Shown here: positions 1 through 8,253 of the stretch, one piece after another
Position numbering within the stretch: the first letter of the stretch is position 1
How the letters are laid out: each line of letters starts with the position of its first letter
DNA from: Sphingobacteriales bacterium 16-39-50
GTDB lineage: Bacteria; Bacteroidota; Bacteroidia; Sphingobacteriales; Sphingobacteriaceae
Direction: 5' to 3'
Assembly: GCA_002257025.1 (NCBI GenBank)
Contig: NCHA01000001.1
Location: forward strand, 744,001 to 808,000
DNA length: 64,000 bases
Translations under genes and position numbers: made by a program
Notes under the pieces: generated by a model
The model's input: the letters and a program-made list of their open reading frames with translations, nothing else
Told to the model about the DNA's origin: nothing
Database searches by the model: none

Positions 1-2156
1 GTAAATCGACTATGCAAAAAGGCGATAAACGCATGATCCGGCTTGCTTTTGACATGGCCCTTGAAAGCCATCAGAATATGCGCCGTAAATCAGGTGAGCC
101 ATACATATATCATCCTATTGCAGTTGCTCAAATTGCAGCAGAAGAAATTGGTCTTGGAACCACATCCATAGTCTGCGCGCTCCTGCATGATGTTGTCGAA
201 GATACAGATATTACCCTGGATGATATTGAACGTGAGTTCGGAAAAAAAGTAGCAAAAATTATCGACGGATTAACCAAAATATCCGGTGTTTTTGATTACA
301 ATAGTTCTCTGCAGGCTGAAAACTTCAGAAAAATGCTGCTAACTCTGGCTGATGATGTCAGAGTGATCCTGATTAAACTTGCTGATCGCCTTCACAATAT
401 GCGGACGATGGAATTCATGCCAAGGGATAAGCAGTTAAAAATCTCTTCAGAAACAGTTTATCTCTACGCACCCCTGGCACACCGCCTAGGCCTTTATACC
501 CTGAAATCAGAACTTGAAGACCTTTCCATGAAATACATGGAGCCTGTAACTTACAAGTTCATCGCCCAACAGCTAAATGAGAAGAAAGCCGAAAGGGAAA
601 ACTTTATCAGAGATTTTATTAGCCCGATTAAGGATATTTTAAATGAACAGGGACTTGATGCGGATGTTTATGGAAGACCAAAATCAATCCATTCCATCTG
701 GACAAAGATGCGCAAGAAAAATATTCCATTTGACGAAGTATATGATCTCTTCGCGATACGAATAATCCTGAACAGCAAACCAGAAAATGAAAAGTCTGAT
801 TGCTGGAAAGCCTATTCCATAGTTACCGACTTATATCACCCAAATCCTGACAGGCTTCGCGACTGGATCTCCTCACCAAGAGCTAATGGCTACGAATCAC
901 TGCATACAACTGTAATGGGCCCCCGGGGGCAATGGGTTGAGGTTCAGATCCGTACAACACGAATGAATGAGATCGCGGAGAAGGGATTTGCAGCACATTG
1001 GAAATACAAAGAAGAACCTAATAATGATAGCGGACTCGACCAATGGATTCATAAAGTCAGGGAACTATTGAGCAATCCGGAGGCAAACGCTCTGGACTTT
1101 CTGGATGATTTTAAAATGAACCTCTTTTCGGATGAAATTTTCATTTTTACCCCAAAAGGTTCATTAATTCAGTTGCCGGTGAATGCTACGGCTCTTGATT
1201 TTGCATTTGAGATCCATACGGATATCGGTGCAAGCTGTATTGGTGCAAAAGTGAACCATAAACTGGTACCTCTTTCTTATAAATTACAAAATGGGGATCA
1301 GGTTGAGATTATAACCTCCAGTAAACAGTCACCGAAAGAAGACTGGCTAAATTTTGTTGTTACTGCAAAGGCTAAATCAAAGATTAAATCCTCCCTGAAA
1401 GAGGAAAAACGCAAAATCGCTGAAAATGGTAAAGAAATCCTGGAGCGAAAACTTAAATCATTAAAAGTCACTTACAATTCTGACAATCTATATAAGCTTT
1501 CTTACTTTTTTAAGCTTCCATCAACCCTGGATCTCTTTTATAATGTTGCTCAGGGCAAAATTGATGTTAAACAACTTAAAGAATTCGTTGCTTCTGAGAA
1601 AATCGTTGAAAATAAGCCTGAAAAGATAGAATTTGTCCCAAATGAACAATTTAACAAGAAAGTAAAGGGAGACGACAGCGATACTTTATTGATTGGTGAA
1701 GACCTTCAAAAACTGGATTACAAACTTTCTGCGTGTTGTAACCCAATTCCGGGGGATGATGTTTTTGGCTTTGTAACCGTTGGTGATGGAATCAAGATTC
1801 ATCGTACCAACTGCCCAAATGCTGCCAAATTAATGGCAAACTACGGATATAGAATTGTCAAAGCCAAATGGAATTCACAAAAGGAACTTGCATTTTTAAC
1901 CGGCCTTCATATAACCGGCATTGATGATGTCGGACTTATCAACAAGATCACAACCGTAATATCCAGTGATTTCAAAGTTAATATGCGTTCGATAACAGTG
2001 GATACTGAAGATGGTATTTTTGAAGGCTCTATCATGGTATATGTAAACAACACAAAACACCTTGACAACCTCATTCTAAAACTTAAGGAAGTGGTTGGAG
2101 TAAGCTCTGTGACCCGATTTGACTCTCATGACGAAGATATGGTGAAGGCCTCCTGA
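1..2156 (+). CDS. Bifunctional (p)ppGpp synthetase/hydrolase, RelA/SpoT family (5' partial)
   Basis: This cytoplasmic stringent-response enzyme makes and degrades (p)ppGpp. The reading frame is open to the window edge, and the ATG at 12 lies inside a conserved segment, so the true start is upstream and roughly 25-40 residues are missing. Counting from the ATG at 12, the HD hydrolase motif HDVVEDT is at residues 59-65 and the synthetase domain follows with GYESLHTT. The loop motif RLRD at 281-284 is of the basic RxKD type found in bifunctional or SpoT-like enzymes, not the acidic ExDD type of RelA. A TGS domain starts near 374, a Cys-rich segment (ACCNPIPGDD) near 575, and a C-terminal ACT domain spans about 628-705. 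Both catalytic halves look intact. A Fur-family gene follows after 57 bp. The family call is secure; I give no symbol because rel, relA and spoT are used interchangeably in this phylum. Confidence 0.96.
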   Translation, partial: KSTMQKGDKRMIRLAFDMALESHQNMRRKSGEPYIYHPIAVAQIAAEEIGLGTTSIVCALLHDVVEDTDITLDDIEREFGKKVAKIIDGLTKISGVFDYNSSLQAENFRKMLLTLADDVRVILIKLADRLHNMRTMEFMPRDKQLKISSETVYLYAPLAHRLGLYTLKSELEDLSMKYMEPVTYKFIAQQLNEKKAERENFIRDFISPIKDILNEQGLDADVYGRPKSIHSIWTKMRKKNIPFDEVYDLFAIRIILNSKPENEKSDCWKAYSIVTDLYHPNPDRLRDWISSPRANGYESLHTTVMGPRGQWVEVQIRTTRMNEIAEKGFAAHWKYKEEPNNDSGLDQWIHKVRELLSNPEANALDFLDDFKMNLFSDEIFIFTPKGSLIQLPVNATALDFAFEIHTDIGASCIGAKVNHKLVPLSYKLQNGDQVEIITSSKQSPKEDWLNFVVTAKAKSKIKSSLKEEKRKIAENGKEILERKLKSLKVTYNSDNLYKLSYFFKLPSTLDLFYNVAQGKIDVKQLKEFVASEKIVENKPEKIEFVPNEQFNKKVKGDDSDTLLIGEDLQKLDYKLSACCNPIPGDDVFGFVTVGDGIKIHRTNCPNAAKLMANYGYRIVKAKWNSQKELAFLTGLHITGIDDVGLINKITTVISSDFKVNMRSITVDTEDGIFEGSIMVYVNNTKHLDNLILKLKEVVGVSSVTRFDSHDEDMVKAS

Positions 2157-2186
2157 ATTAAATGCTGAATATTCTTATTTTTTGGA

Positions 2187-2194
2187 TAAATTTG
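2187..2194 (+). promoter_or_regulatory. -7 promoter element before the Fur-family gene
   Basis: TAAATTTG matches the Bacteroidota -7 consensus TAnnTTTG exactly and ends 19 bp before the start codon at 2214. I see no clear -33 TTTG at the usual spacing, so this rests on the -7 match and its position. Confidence 0.5.
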
Positions 2195-2213
2195 GGCGTC
2201 ATTTAATCGCACT

Positions 2214-2690
2214 ATGTCCGGAAAAGATACAATTGCACTTGTCATAAAAATTTTTGAGGCTTATCTGGAGAACAAAAGCCTTCGGAAGACTCCTGAGCGC
2301 TATGCAATCCTGGAGGAAATATATTCGCGTAACGATCATTTTGATGTGGAATCTTTGTACATCCACATGAAAAATAAGAAGTACCGTGTAAGTCGTGCCA
2401 CTGTGTATAATACACTTGAGCTTTTAGTATCCTGCGATCTGGTTACCAAGCATCAGTTTGGTAAGAACATGGCTCAATTTGAAAAATCCTACGGCTACAA
2501 GCAGCATGATCATATTATATGCATTGATTGCGGGAAAGTTGTAGAGTTTTGTGATCCAAGAATACAGCAGATTCAAAGCATGATGGGTGATATTCTTAAA
2601 TTTGATATCAAACATCATTCATTAAATTTATATGGAAATTGTACTCGCCTGAAAGAAGGGCATTGCGATTCATTTGTTAATAAAAGTTAA
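2214..2690 (+). CDS. Fur-family metal-dependent transcriptional regulator
   Basis: This is a 158-residue DNA-binding repressor of the Fur/Zur/PerR group. The N-terminal winged helix (about residues 20-90) has the family signature in [13 protein letters not shown]. It is followed by the metal-binding dimerisation region [15 protein letters not shown] near residues 97-112, which carries the His-x-His and first CxxC ligands; two more cysteines lie in [13 protein letters not shown] near the C-terminus. The sequence does not tell which metal or peroxide it senses. It lies 57 bp after the stringent-response gene and 34 bp before purA on the same strand, with its own -7 element at 2187-2194. The family is certain; the subtype is open. 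Confidence 0.93.
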   Translation: MSGKDTIALVIKIFEAYLENKSLRKTPERYAILEEIYSRNDHFDVESLYIHMKNKKYRVSRATVYNTLELLVSCDLVTKHQFGKNMAQFEKSYGYKQHDHIICIDCGKVVEFCDPRIQQIQSMMGDILKFDIKHHSLNLYGNCTRLKEGHCDSFVNKS

Positions 2691-2724
2691 TCTAAACATA
2701 CCTAATACTCCCCTATTTTAAATC

Positions 2725-3999
2725 ATGACTGTTGACGTATTGCTAGGCCTCCAATGGGGCGACGAAGGAAAAGGAAAAATTGTTGATGTCTTAAGTCCGG
2801 AATATGACTTGATCGCCCGTTTTCAGGGTGGGCCAAATGCCGGTCATACTTTGGAGTTTGACAATCAGAAATATGTGCTGAATACTATTCCTTCAGGAAT
2901 ATTCAATGATAAAGCGATGAATCTCATTGGTAATGGTGTGGTTATCGACCCTATTATCTTAAAAAGAGAGCTTGACAACCTTAAAAAAAATGGTTTTGAT
3001 CCGGTTGCAAGAAAAAAAATGGTTATTGCCCGTAAAGCCCATCTGATTCTGCCAACACATCAGCTTTTGGATGCCGCATCAGAAAGCAATATGGGTGAAA
3101 GCAAAATAGGCTCAACTTTAAAAGGCATTGGACCAACCTATATGGATAAAACCGGGAGAAATGGTTTACGTGTAGGTGATACTATGCTGACAGATTTCCG
3201 GGAACGTTATATGCGTCTGGTGAACAAGCACCGCTCGATTTTATCACATTACGGCGAGATTCCGGATTATTCTGAAAAAGAAGCTGCTTTCTTTGAGGCA
3301 GTTGAATTATTAAAAGCAATTCCACAGGTTGATAGTGAGCATTTTGTGAATCAATATCTGAGGGATGGCAAAAAAGTACTGGCAGAAGGCGCACAGGGTA
3401 CTATGCTCGATATAGACTTTGGCTCCTATCCTTTTGTCACTTCATCCAATACCACCACTGCCGGTGCATGTACCGGACTTGGAGTGGCTCCTAAAAATAT
3501 TGGTCATGTGATTGGTATCTTTAAAGCATACTGTACACGGGTAGGAAGCGGCCCTTTTCCAACTGAGCTGGAAAATGAAACAGGTGAAGAACTCCGGAAA
3601 ATCGGACATGAATTTGGTGCTACCACAGGTCGTCCACGCCGTTGCGGATGGATAGATCTTCCTGCATTAAAATATGCGATCATGTTAAATGGTGTTTCTG
3701 AGATGGTGATGACCAAGGCTGATGTATTAAGTGGATTTGAGACCATTTATGCCTGTACCCATTACAAATACAATGGTGAAGTGGTGGATTATATGCCATA
3801 TGATATCAATGCAATCAAGGCAGAACCTATATTTGAAGCTATTCCGGGATGGAAAGAAGATTTAACAGGTATTCGTGAAATTGATCAGATTCCTGAAAAA
3901 TTGAAAAACTATATCACTTACCTTGAAAAGCACCTGGGAGTACCTATTAAATATCTTTCAGTAGGTCCGGATCGCGTTCAAACCCTGACTCTTTGTTAA
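2725..3999 (+). CDS. purA: Adenylosuccinate synthase
   Basis: PurA catalyses GTP-dependent joining of IMP and aspartate to adenylosuccinate, the first committed step to AMP, in the cytoplasm. The 424-residue length is normal. The N-terminal P-loop-like signature GLQWGDEGKGKIVD holds the catalytic Asp, GPNAGHT follows with the catalytic His, and the IMP/GTP-binding segments GIGPTYMDK, AQGTMLDIDFG and TTGRPRRCGWIDL are all present. The start is the ATG 34 bp after the Fur-family gene; the protein begins MTVDVLLGLQWG as expected. No Shine-Dalgarno sequence is visible. With purF and guaA elsewhere in the window it belongs to purine synthesis. Confidence 0.98.
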   Translation: MTVDVLLGLQWGDEGKGKIVDVLSPEYDLIARFQGGPNAGHTLEFDNQKYVLNTIPSGIFNDKAMNLIGNGVVIDPIILKRELDNLKKNGFDPVARKKMVIARKAHLILPTHQLLDAASESNMGESKIGSTLKGIGPTYMDKTGRNGLRVGDTMLTDFRERYMRLVNKHRSILSHYGEIPDYSEKEAAFFEAVELLKAIPQVDSEHFVNQYLRDGKKVLAEGAQGTMLDIDFGSYPFVTSSNTTTAGACTGLGVAPKNIGHVIGIFKAYCTRVGSGPFPTELENETGEELRKIGHEFGATTGRPRRCGWIDLPALKYAIMLNGVSEMVMTKADVLSGFETIYACTHYKYNGEVVDYMPYDINAIKAEPIFEAIPGWKEDLTGIREIDQIPEKLKNYITYLEKHLGVPIKYLSVGPDRVQTLTLC

Positions 4000-4047
4000 T
4001 TCAGGAATCAGGACATCTTCGTGGTATTTATTTGATTTAAAGCATCT

Positions 4048-5328
4048 ATGTTAAAGGTTTTTCATACTGATGATCCGGATACTTTTAAATCAAAAGCCTT
4101 ATTTTGGGCAAATTCTTTCGATACTGCCTGTTATTTTGATTCAAATAATTTTTCAGATCCCTATTCGGCATTTGGGGTATATATTGGTGCGGGAAAGGCC
4201 TCTGAATTAAGAGATTCCGGCAAGAATTCATTTGCTGCCCTAGAAGAGTTTTTGACTAAAAACAAGGGCTATATTCCGGGGTATTTTTCATACGATCTTA
4301 AGAATGAAACAGAAGATCTTATATCCGAAAATCCGGATCATCTTTGTTTCCCGAATATTCATTTTTTTCTCCCAAAGCACAGTATCCTGATCAAAAATAA
4401 TGAAGTCAGTATCCTCAGCGATTCTGTGGATGAAGTTTGGAACTTAATTAATCAATCTTCATTAAAACAGGCTGAAAAACCGGTATCGATACCGGCCATA
4501 CTCAGCAGGTTTGATCGAAACGAATACATTCAAACCGTTCAGGAAATACAGAGGCATATTCAGAGAGGAGATATTTATGAGATCAACTTTTGCCAGGAAT
4601 TTTATGTGGAAAATGCGGAAATTGATCCATTAGAAGTTTTTATTGCACTTAACAAACAATCCCCGACTCCATTTGCCAATTACTTTAAAATAAACGGGCA
4701 ATATATTATTTCGGCTACACCTGAGCGCTTTTTGAGCCGCAGAGGAAACAAACTTATCAGTCAGCCTATCAAAGGGACATCTTCCCGTAATACTGATGCT
4801 AAGAGAGATAAAAAGCAGAAAGAAGAACTGCTAAAGAATGAAAAGGAGCGTGCCGAAAACGTCATGATTGTTGATCTGGTCCGAAATGACCTTACAAAAA
4901 GTGCAAAGCCGGGGACAGTAAGAGTGGAGGAACTATTCGGTATATATAGCTTTAAACAGGTGCATCAGATGATTTCGACAGTAGTTTGTGAAGCTGATGA
5001 AAAACTCTCAAATGCCGGAATTATTGCAAATACTTTTCCGATGGGCTCAATGACCGGTGCACCAAAAATAAGGGCTATGCAGCTGGCAGAAAAATATGAA
5101 AGAAGCAAGCGTGGAGTCTATTCAGGTGCTGTAGGTTACTTCGCGCCCAATGGTGATTTTGATTTCAATGTTGTTATCCGGACAATCCTTTATAGTTCCA
5201 AGCAGAAGTATCTCTCATTCCATGTTGGAAGTGCCATAACTCTGGATTCAGATCCGGAGAAAGAATATGAAGAATGTCTGTTGAAAGGAAAAGCAATCAG
5301 GGATGTTTTGAAACAAAATAATCCCTGA
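4048..5328 (+). CDS. pabB: Aminodeoxychorismate synthase component I (chorismate-binding enzyme)
   Basis: This enzyme aminates chorismate to 4-amino-4-deoxychorismate for p-aminobenzoate and folate synthesis, with a separate glutaminase partner. It is a 426-residue, single-domain chorismate-binding protein. The diagnostic stretch is QPIKGTSSR with Lys at residue 242: PIKGT is typical of PabB, where the Lys forms a covalent intermediate, whereas anthranilate synthase TrpE has PIAGT. The later motifs DLVRNDL and GSMTGAPKIRAM complete the active site. No fused lyase or glutaminase domain is present. It lies 48 bp after purA and converges on the M48 protease gene; its last codons form one arm of a hairpin (5293-5332). 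folC at 28.7 kb is in the same pathway. Confidence 0.88.
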   Translation: MLKVFHTDDPDTFKSKALFWANSFDTACYFDSNNFSDPYSAFGVYIGAGKASELRDSGKNSFAALEEFLTKNKGYIPGYFSYDLKNETEDLISENPDHLCFPNIHFFLPKHSILIKNNEVSILSDSVDEVWNLINQSSLKQAEKPVSIPAILSRFDRNEYIQTVQEIQRHIQRGDIYEINFCQEFYVENAEIDPLEVFIALNKQSPTPFANYFKINGQYIISATPERFLSRRGNKLISQPIKGTSSRNTDAKRDKKQKEELLKNEKERAENVMIVDLVRNDLTKSAKPGTVRVEELFGIYSFKQVHQMISTVVCEADEKLSNAGIIANTFPMGSMTGAPKIRAMQLAEKYERSKRGVYSGAVGYFAPNGDFDFNVVIRTILYSSKQKYLSFHVGSAITLDSDPEKEYEECLLKGKAIRDVLKQNNP

Positions 5329-5332
5329 TTGC
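5293..5332. terminator. Hairpin between convergent pabB and M48 protease genes
   Basis: A perfect 12-bp inverted repeat, GCAATCAGGGAT (5293-5304) and ATCCCTGATTGC (5321-5332), is separated by a 16-nt loop. It covers the last pabB codons and the 10-bp gap to the convergent gene. A T-rich stretch follows on the plus strand, and the site probably serves both directions. Confidence 0.6.
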
Positions 5333-5338
5333 CTAATT

Positions 5339-6154
5339 TTATTTCAATTTGGCACCGGTATAATACTGGCGTGCCTCAGGTAAAAGTTTTCTGATAGCAG
5401 CAATCCTGGTTTCATCACTTGGGTGTGAGCTCAAAAATTCAGGTTGAGCACCAGTGCTGCTTTTAGCAGCTGCCATACGCTCCCAGAATGTTACAGCACC
5501 ATCCGGATTATATCCTGCCATTGCCATGAAAATGAGCCCTAAACGATCGGCTTCACTTTCCTGATTACGTGAATATTTCAACAGTGCAAGTTGGCCTCCA
5601 ATACCGTAGAGCTGACCTATTACCTGTTGAGTACCTTGTGATGCTCCACCAACTGCAGCCCCCAAAATACCACCTCCTGCCTGAGCAAGGGTCATCTGTG
5701 AGTATCTTTCAGCTGCATGTTGTGCAATTGCGTGTGCTATTTCATGACCCATAACTGTTGCAAGTCCCGCTTCATTCTGAGTAACAGGTAAAATACCTGA
5801 ATAGATTGCCACTTTTCCTCCTGGCATGCACCAAGCATTAATATCCTTGCTTTCTACCAGAGTAAACTGATACTTGTAATTGTACTTATCCCCGAAACCA
5901 TTGGCCTGCATGTAGCGATTTATAGCCGAGGCAAGTTTGTTCCCAACTGTACTTACCCGCTGAGCATCCGTGCCCCTTGAGATCACTTTGGTAGAAGGAT
6001 CAGAAAGAAATTGATTGTAGGCATTGGCAGCTTCATTTTGCAGAGCTGCATCATCCACCAGACTTAACTGGCTTCTACCTGTAAGCGGCACCTGAGAGCA
6101 GGAAAACAGAAAGATTCCGATCGCTGCCGCGATGATCAAGTTAAATTTTTTCAT
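5339..6154 (-). CDS. M48-family zinc metallopeptidase, lipoprotein
   Basis: This 271-residue secreted lipoprotein is a zinc protease of the M48 group (BepA/LoiP-like, periplasmic quality control in other bacteria). The N-terminus has a lysine pair, a hydrophobic core and the lipobox FLFSC, so it is probably anchored in a membrane by a lipidated Cys. The zinc motif HEIAH (VMGHEIAHAIAQH) is near residue 135, and the downstream EAD in QESEADRLG supplies the third ligand. There are no membrane helices after the signal, unlike HtpX. It is the last gene of a minus-strand run (DUF4783, nadC, plsY, this gene), 22 bp after plsY. Substrates are unknown; a role in outer-membrane protein turnover is inference from the family. 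Confidence 0.93.
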   Translation of the reverse strand: MKKFNLIIAAAIGIFLFSCSQVPLTGRSQLSLVDDAALQNEAANAYNQFLSDPSTKVISRGTDAQRVSTVGNKLASAINRYMQANGFGDKYNYKYQFTLVESKDINAWCMPGGKVAIYSGILPVTQNEAGLATVMGHEIAHAIAQHAAERYSQMTLAQAGGGILGAAVGGASQGTQQVIGQLYGIGGQLALLKYSRNQESEADRLGLIFMAMAGYNPDGAVTFWERMAAAKSSTGAQPEFLSSHPSDETRIAAIRKLLPEARQYYTGAKLK

Positions 6155-6176
6155 GATTAAGAATTAAATAATGTGA

Positions 6177-6824
6177 TTAATGAGCTTTTCTCTTAAACAG
6201 ATCTACTCTGGATTCTTTTCCTTTTAGAAGCCGCTCGATATTCTTTTGATGTGTAACTAAAATCAGTACACAAATACACATTCCATAAAGCAGGACAGAA
6301 CGTATTGGAGATTGAAATATGAAAATTATACTGAGGGGAAATGAAAACCCTGCCATTATGGAACTCAGTGATACATATTTGAAAATGAGCAAAAATACAA
6401 CAAAGGTAAGAACGCAAAGCATCGCTGCCTCCGAGTGTACTGCCAATATCATACCAAATAACGTGGCGACACCTTTCCCTCCCCTAAAACCCGCAAAAAC
6501 AGGGAATAAGTGACCTAAAACTGCAGTTACCCCAAGGGCAAGCTGGTAATTCACAAATTGTACTGAATTTTGGGGACCGGTAACTGAAAGTCCGATGAGG
6601 TATGCAAGATTGGTTGCGGTATAACCTTTAAAAATATCGAGGAACATCACAGCAATACCAGCCTTTTTACCTAAGACCCTGAAAGTATTGGTCGCTCCGG
6701 CATTCCCACTTCCATATTCACGAACATCTATTCCATAGAAAGCCTGACCAATCCATACGGCTGTAGGAATTGATCCGAAAAGATATGCAAGAATCAAGGC
6801 TGAGAGCGAGTAAATCGATATCAT
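6177..6824 (-). CDS. plsY: Acyl phosphate:glycerol-3-phosphate acyltransferase
   Basis: PlsY is the inner-membrane enzyme that moves an acyl group from acyl-phosphate to glycerol-3-phosphate, the first step of phospholipid synthesis. The 215-residue protein is strongly hydrophobic with about five membrane segments. The three cytoplasmic signatures are seen in order: GSIPTAVWIGQ near residue 17, GSGNAGATNTFRVLG near 38-52, and FAGFRGGKGVAT near 110. The basic C-terminal tail is unremarkable. It sits between nadC (53 bp upstream) and the M48 protease in a minus-strand run. I see no frameshift or missing motif. Confidence 0.97.
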   Translation of the reverse strand: MISIYSLSALILAYLFGSIPTAVWIGQAFYGIDVREYGSGNAGATNTFRVLGKKAGIAVMFLDIFKGYTATNLAYLIGLSVTGPQNSVQFVNYQLALGVTAVLGHLFPVFAGFRGGKGVATLFGMILAVHSEAAMLCVLTFVVFLLIFKYVSLSSIMAGFSFPLSIIFIFQSPIRSVLLYGMCICVLILVTHQKNIERLLKGKESRVDLFKRKAH

Positions 6825-6877
6825 TCTTTACAATATTACAAATTCAATCAGGTCTATAAATGAAAAAATAAATTTAA

Positions 6878-7732
6878 TTAAGGTTTGACTGCTTTCAGGC
6901 TCATATCCAGACTTTTTACAGAATGGGTTAATGCACCCATAGAAACATAATCGACACCGCAATTGGCATACTCTAATACATTATCTTCTGTAATACCACC
7001 CGAAGCCTCTGTAATGTAAGATCCATTTACCCGTTTTACAGCTTCTTTTAGTAATGAGAAACTAAAATTATCAAGTAAGATCCTGTCGATCTGACCAAAC
7101 TGCATTACTTCTTTCAATTCTTCCAGATTTCTCACCTCCACTTCAACCGGAATGTTAATTTTATTCTCTTTTAAGTAATTCTGAGCAGATTTTATGGCAT
7201 TACTAATGCCCCCAGCATAATCAACATGATTATCCTTGATCAGAATCATGTCATACAAGCCGAACCTGTGATTGACTCCCCCGCCTATCCTGACGGCCAG
7301 TTTTTCGAGATAACGAAGTCCCGGGGTAGTTTTGCGGGTATCCAGTACTTTAGTCCCGGTGCCTTCAAGGATTTTTACAATCCGATTAGTAGTGCTGGCT
7401 ATACCACTCATTCTTTGCATAGTATTTAAAACCAAACGTTCAGCTTTAAGGATTGAATGAATACTCCCGCTCACATAAAATGCAATATCCCCAGGTTTTA
7501 CAGTCTCACCATCCTGAATGAGAATATCAATCAGAAGTGTAGCATCAACCGCCTTAAATATTTCAATGGAAACATCAATACCTGCTATAATGCCATTGTC
7601 TTTGATCAACAGCTTCGCTTTACCGGTCTGGCCTTTAGGGATAGTTGAAAGTGAAGTATGATCACCATCACCAATATCCTCTGCCAGAGCATTCGAAATG
7701 AATGGCTCTAAAATTGCTTTGTCTAAATTCAT
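6878..7732 (-). CDS. nadC: Nicotinate-nucleotide pyrophosphorylase (carboxylating), quinolinate phosphoribosyltransferase
   Basis: NadC converts quinolinate and PRPP to nicotinate mononucleotide, CO2 and pyrophosphate in de novo NAD synthesis. The 284-residue length is standard. Recognisable parts are AEDIGDGDHTS near the N-terminus, LNTMQRMSGIAS, the substrate-binding stretch DTRKTTPGLRYLEKLAV (about residues 136-152), the following GGGVNHRFGL and IKDNH, and the C-terminal EASGGIT...GVDYVSMG barrel strands. A perfect -7 element (7747-7754) lies 14 bp before the ATG, so it probably has its own start site as well as read-through from the DUF4783 gene, whose stop is 33 bp upstream. Confidence 0.97.
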   Translation of the reverse strand: MNLDKAILEPFISNALAEDIGDGDHTSLSTIPKGQTGKAKLLIKDNGIIAGIDVSIEIFKAVDATLLIDILIQDGETVKPGDIAFYVSGSIHSILKAERLVLNTMQRMSGIASTTNRIVKILEGTGTKVLDTRKTTPGLRYLEKLAVRIGGGVNHRFGLYDMILIKDNHVDYAGGISNAIKSAQNYLKENKINIPVEVEVRNLEELKEVMQFGQIDRILLDNFSFSLLKEAVKRVNGSYITEASGGITEDNVLEYANCGVDYVSMGALTHSVKSLDMSLKAVKP

Positions 7733-7746
7733 TGTAATTGGTCAGG

Positions 7747-7754
7747 CAAAAATA
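7747..7754 (-). promoter_or_regulatory. -7 promoter element before nadC
   Basis: On the minus strand the sequence reads TATTTTTG, an exact TAnnTTTG match, 14 bp upstream of the nadC ATG. It implies a leader of about 10 nt. A -33 element is not evident. Confidence 0.5.
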
Positions 7755-7765
7755 GAAATACTTAA

Positions 7766-8173
7766 TTACAATTCTTTATCGTTTTCTATAGTAATAGTTT
7801 TGATCAAAAATTGATTGCCATTTTTTGCCATTGAAATGGACACCCTTAATTTGTCCTCCCTTGACTGTAAAGAAAGCACTCCAAATTTATAATTTGAACT
7901 GGAACTAAGCCTGTGAACAACTTTTACTGAAACTGGCGAATGCTTGGAAAAAAAATCGCGAAGAATTAATTCTGCCTGTGCTTTTGAGTACTCACCTTCT
8001 TCAGAAAGTATCTCCATTTCAATCACACTTGCAAAATAACCTGCAATCTCTTTACTGTTTGAATCTTTGAAATAACCTGAAAGTGTATCAAAAACATCCT
8101 TCTGCCGTACCTCAGCAGGTGTAAATGAAAAAAAACAAGAAATAATACTAATGATTAGAATTTTCGCTCCCAT
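7766..8173 (-). CDS. DUF4783-family secreted protein
   Basis: This 135-residue protein of unknown function resembles the DUF4783 family of Bacteroidota. It has an N-terminal export signal (MGAKILIISIISCFFSFTPAE); the Cys is not in a good lipobox, so periplasmic secretion is more likely than lipidation. The remainder resembles a small NTF2-like fold: helical segment DVFDTLSGYFKDSNSKEIAGYF, then a C-terminal sheet ending in QFLIKTITIEND. Its stop is 33 bp before nadC. It is divergent from gpmI, and the two promoters overlap within an 80-bp gap. No catalytic residues are apparent. Confidence 0.8.
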   Translation of the reverse strand: MGAKILIISIISCFFSFTPAEVRQKDVFDTLSGYFKDSNSKEIAGYFASVIEMEILSEEGEYSKAQAELILRDFFSKHSPVSVKVVHRLSSSSNYKFGVLSLQSREDKLRVSISMAKNGNQFLIKTITIENDKEL

Positions 8174-8220
8174 TTTTTTTTAAAATAATAGCACTAAAAG
8201 TATGCCAGAAAACAAAAAAA

Positions 8221-8228
8221 CAAATTTA
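8221..8228 (-). promoter_or_regulatory. -7 promoter element of the DUF4783 / nadC / plsY run
   Basis: The minus strand reads TAAATTTG, an exact match to TAnnTTTG, 47 bp before the DUF4783 ATG. It is only 13 bp from the oppositely oriented gpmI -7 element, so the two divergent promoters overlap and their polymerases could interfere. Confidence 0.5.
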
Positions 8229-8241
8229 TTTAATTTGGGCT

Positions 8242-8249
8242 TATATTTG
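8242..8249 (+). promoter_or_regulatory. -7 promoter element abutting the gpmI start codon
   Basis: TATATTTG matches TAnnTTTG exactly and is followed by only 4 nt before the GTG start at 8254. With the usual distance from this element to the transcription start, the mRNA would begin at or next to the start codon, so a leaderless message is predicted. Confidence 0.55.
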
Positions 8250-8253
8250 CATT

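Noticed and set aside
4048..5328. Assignment as anthranilate synthase component I (trpE)
   Set aside because: The active-site loop reads PIKGT, with the lysine typical of PabB, and no trp genes are adjacent.
5345..5366. Possible second sigma-54 site (TTGGCACCGG...) near the M48 protease gene
   Set aside because: The -12 TTGC part is missing at the required spacing, and the match lies in the coding end of the protease gene.
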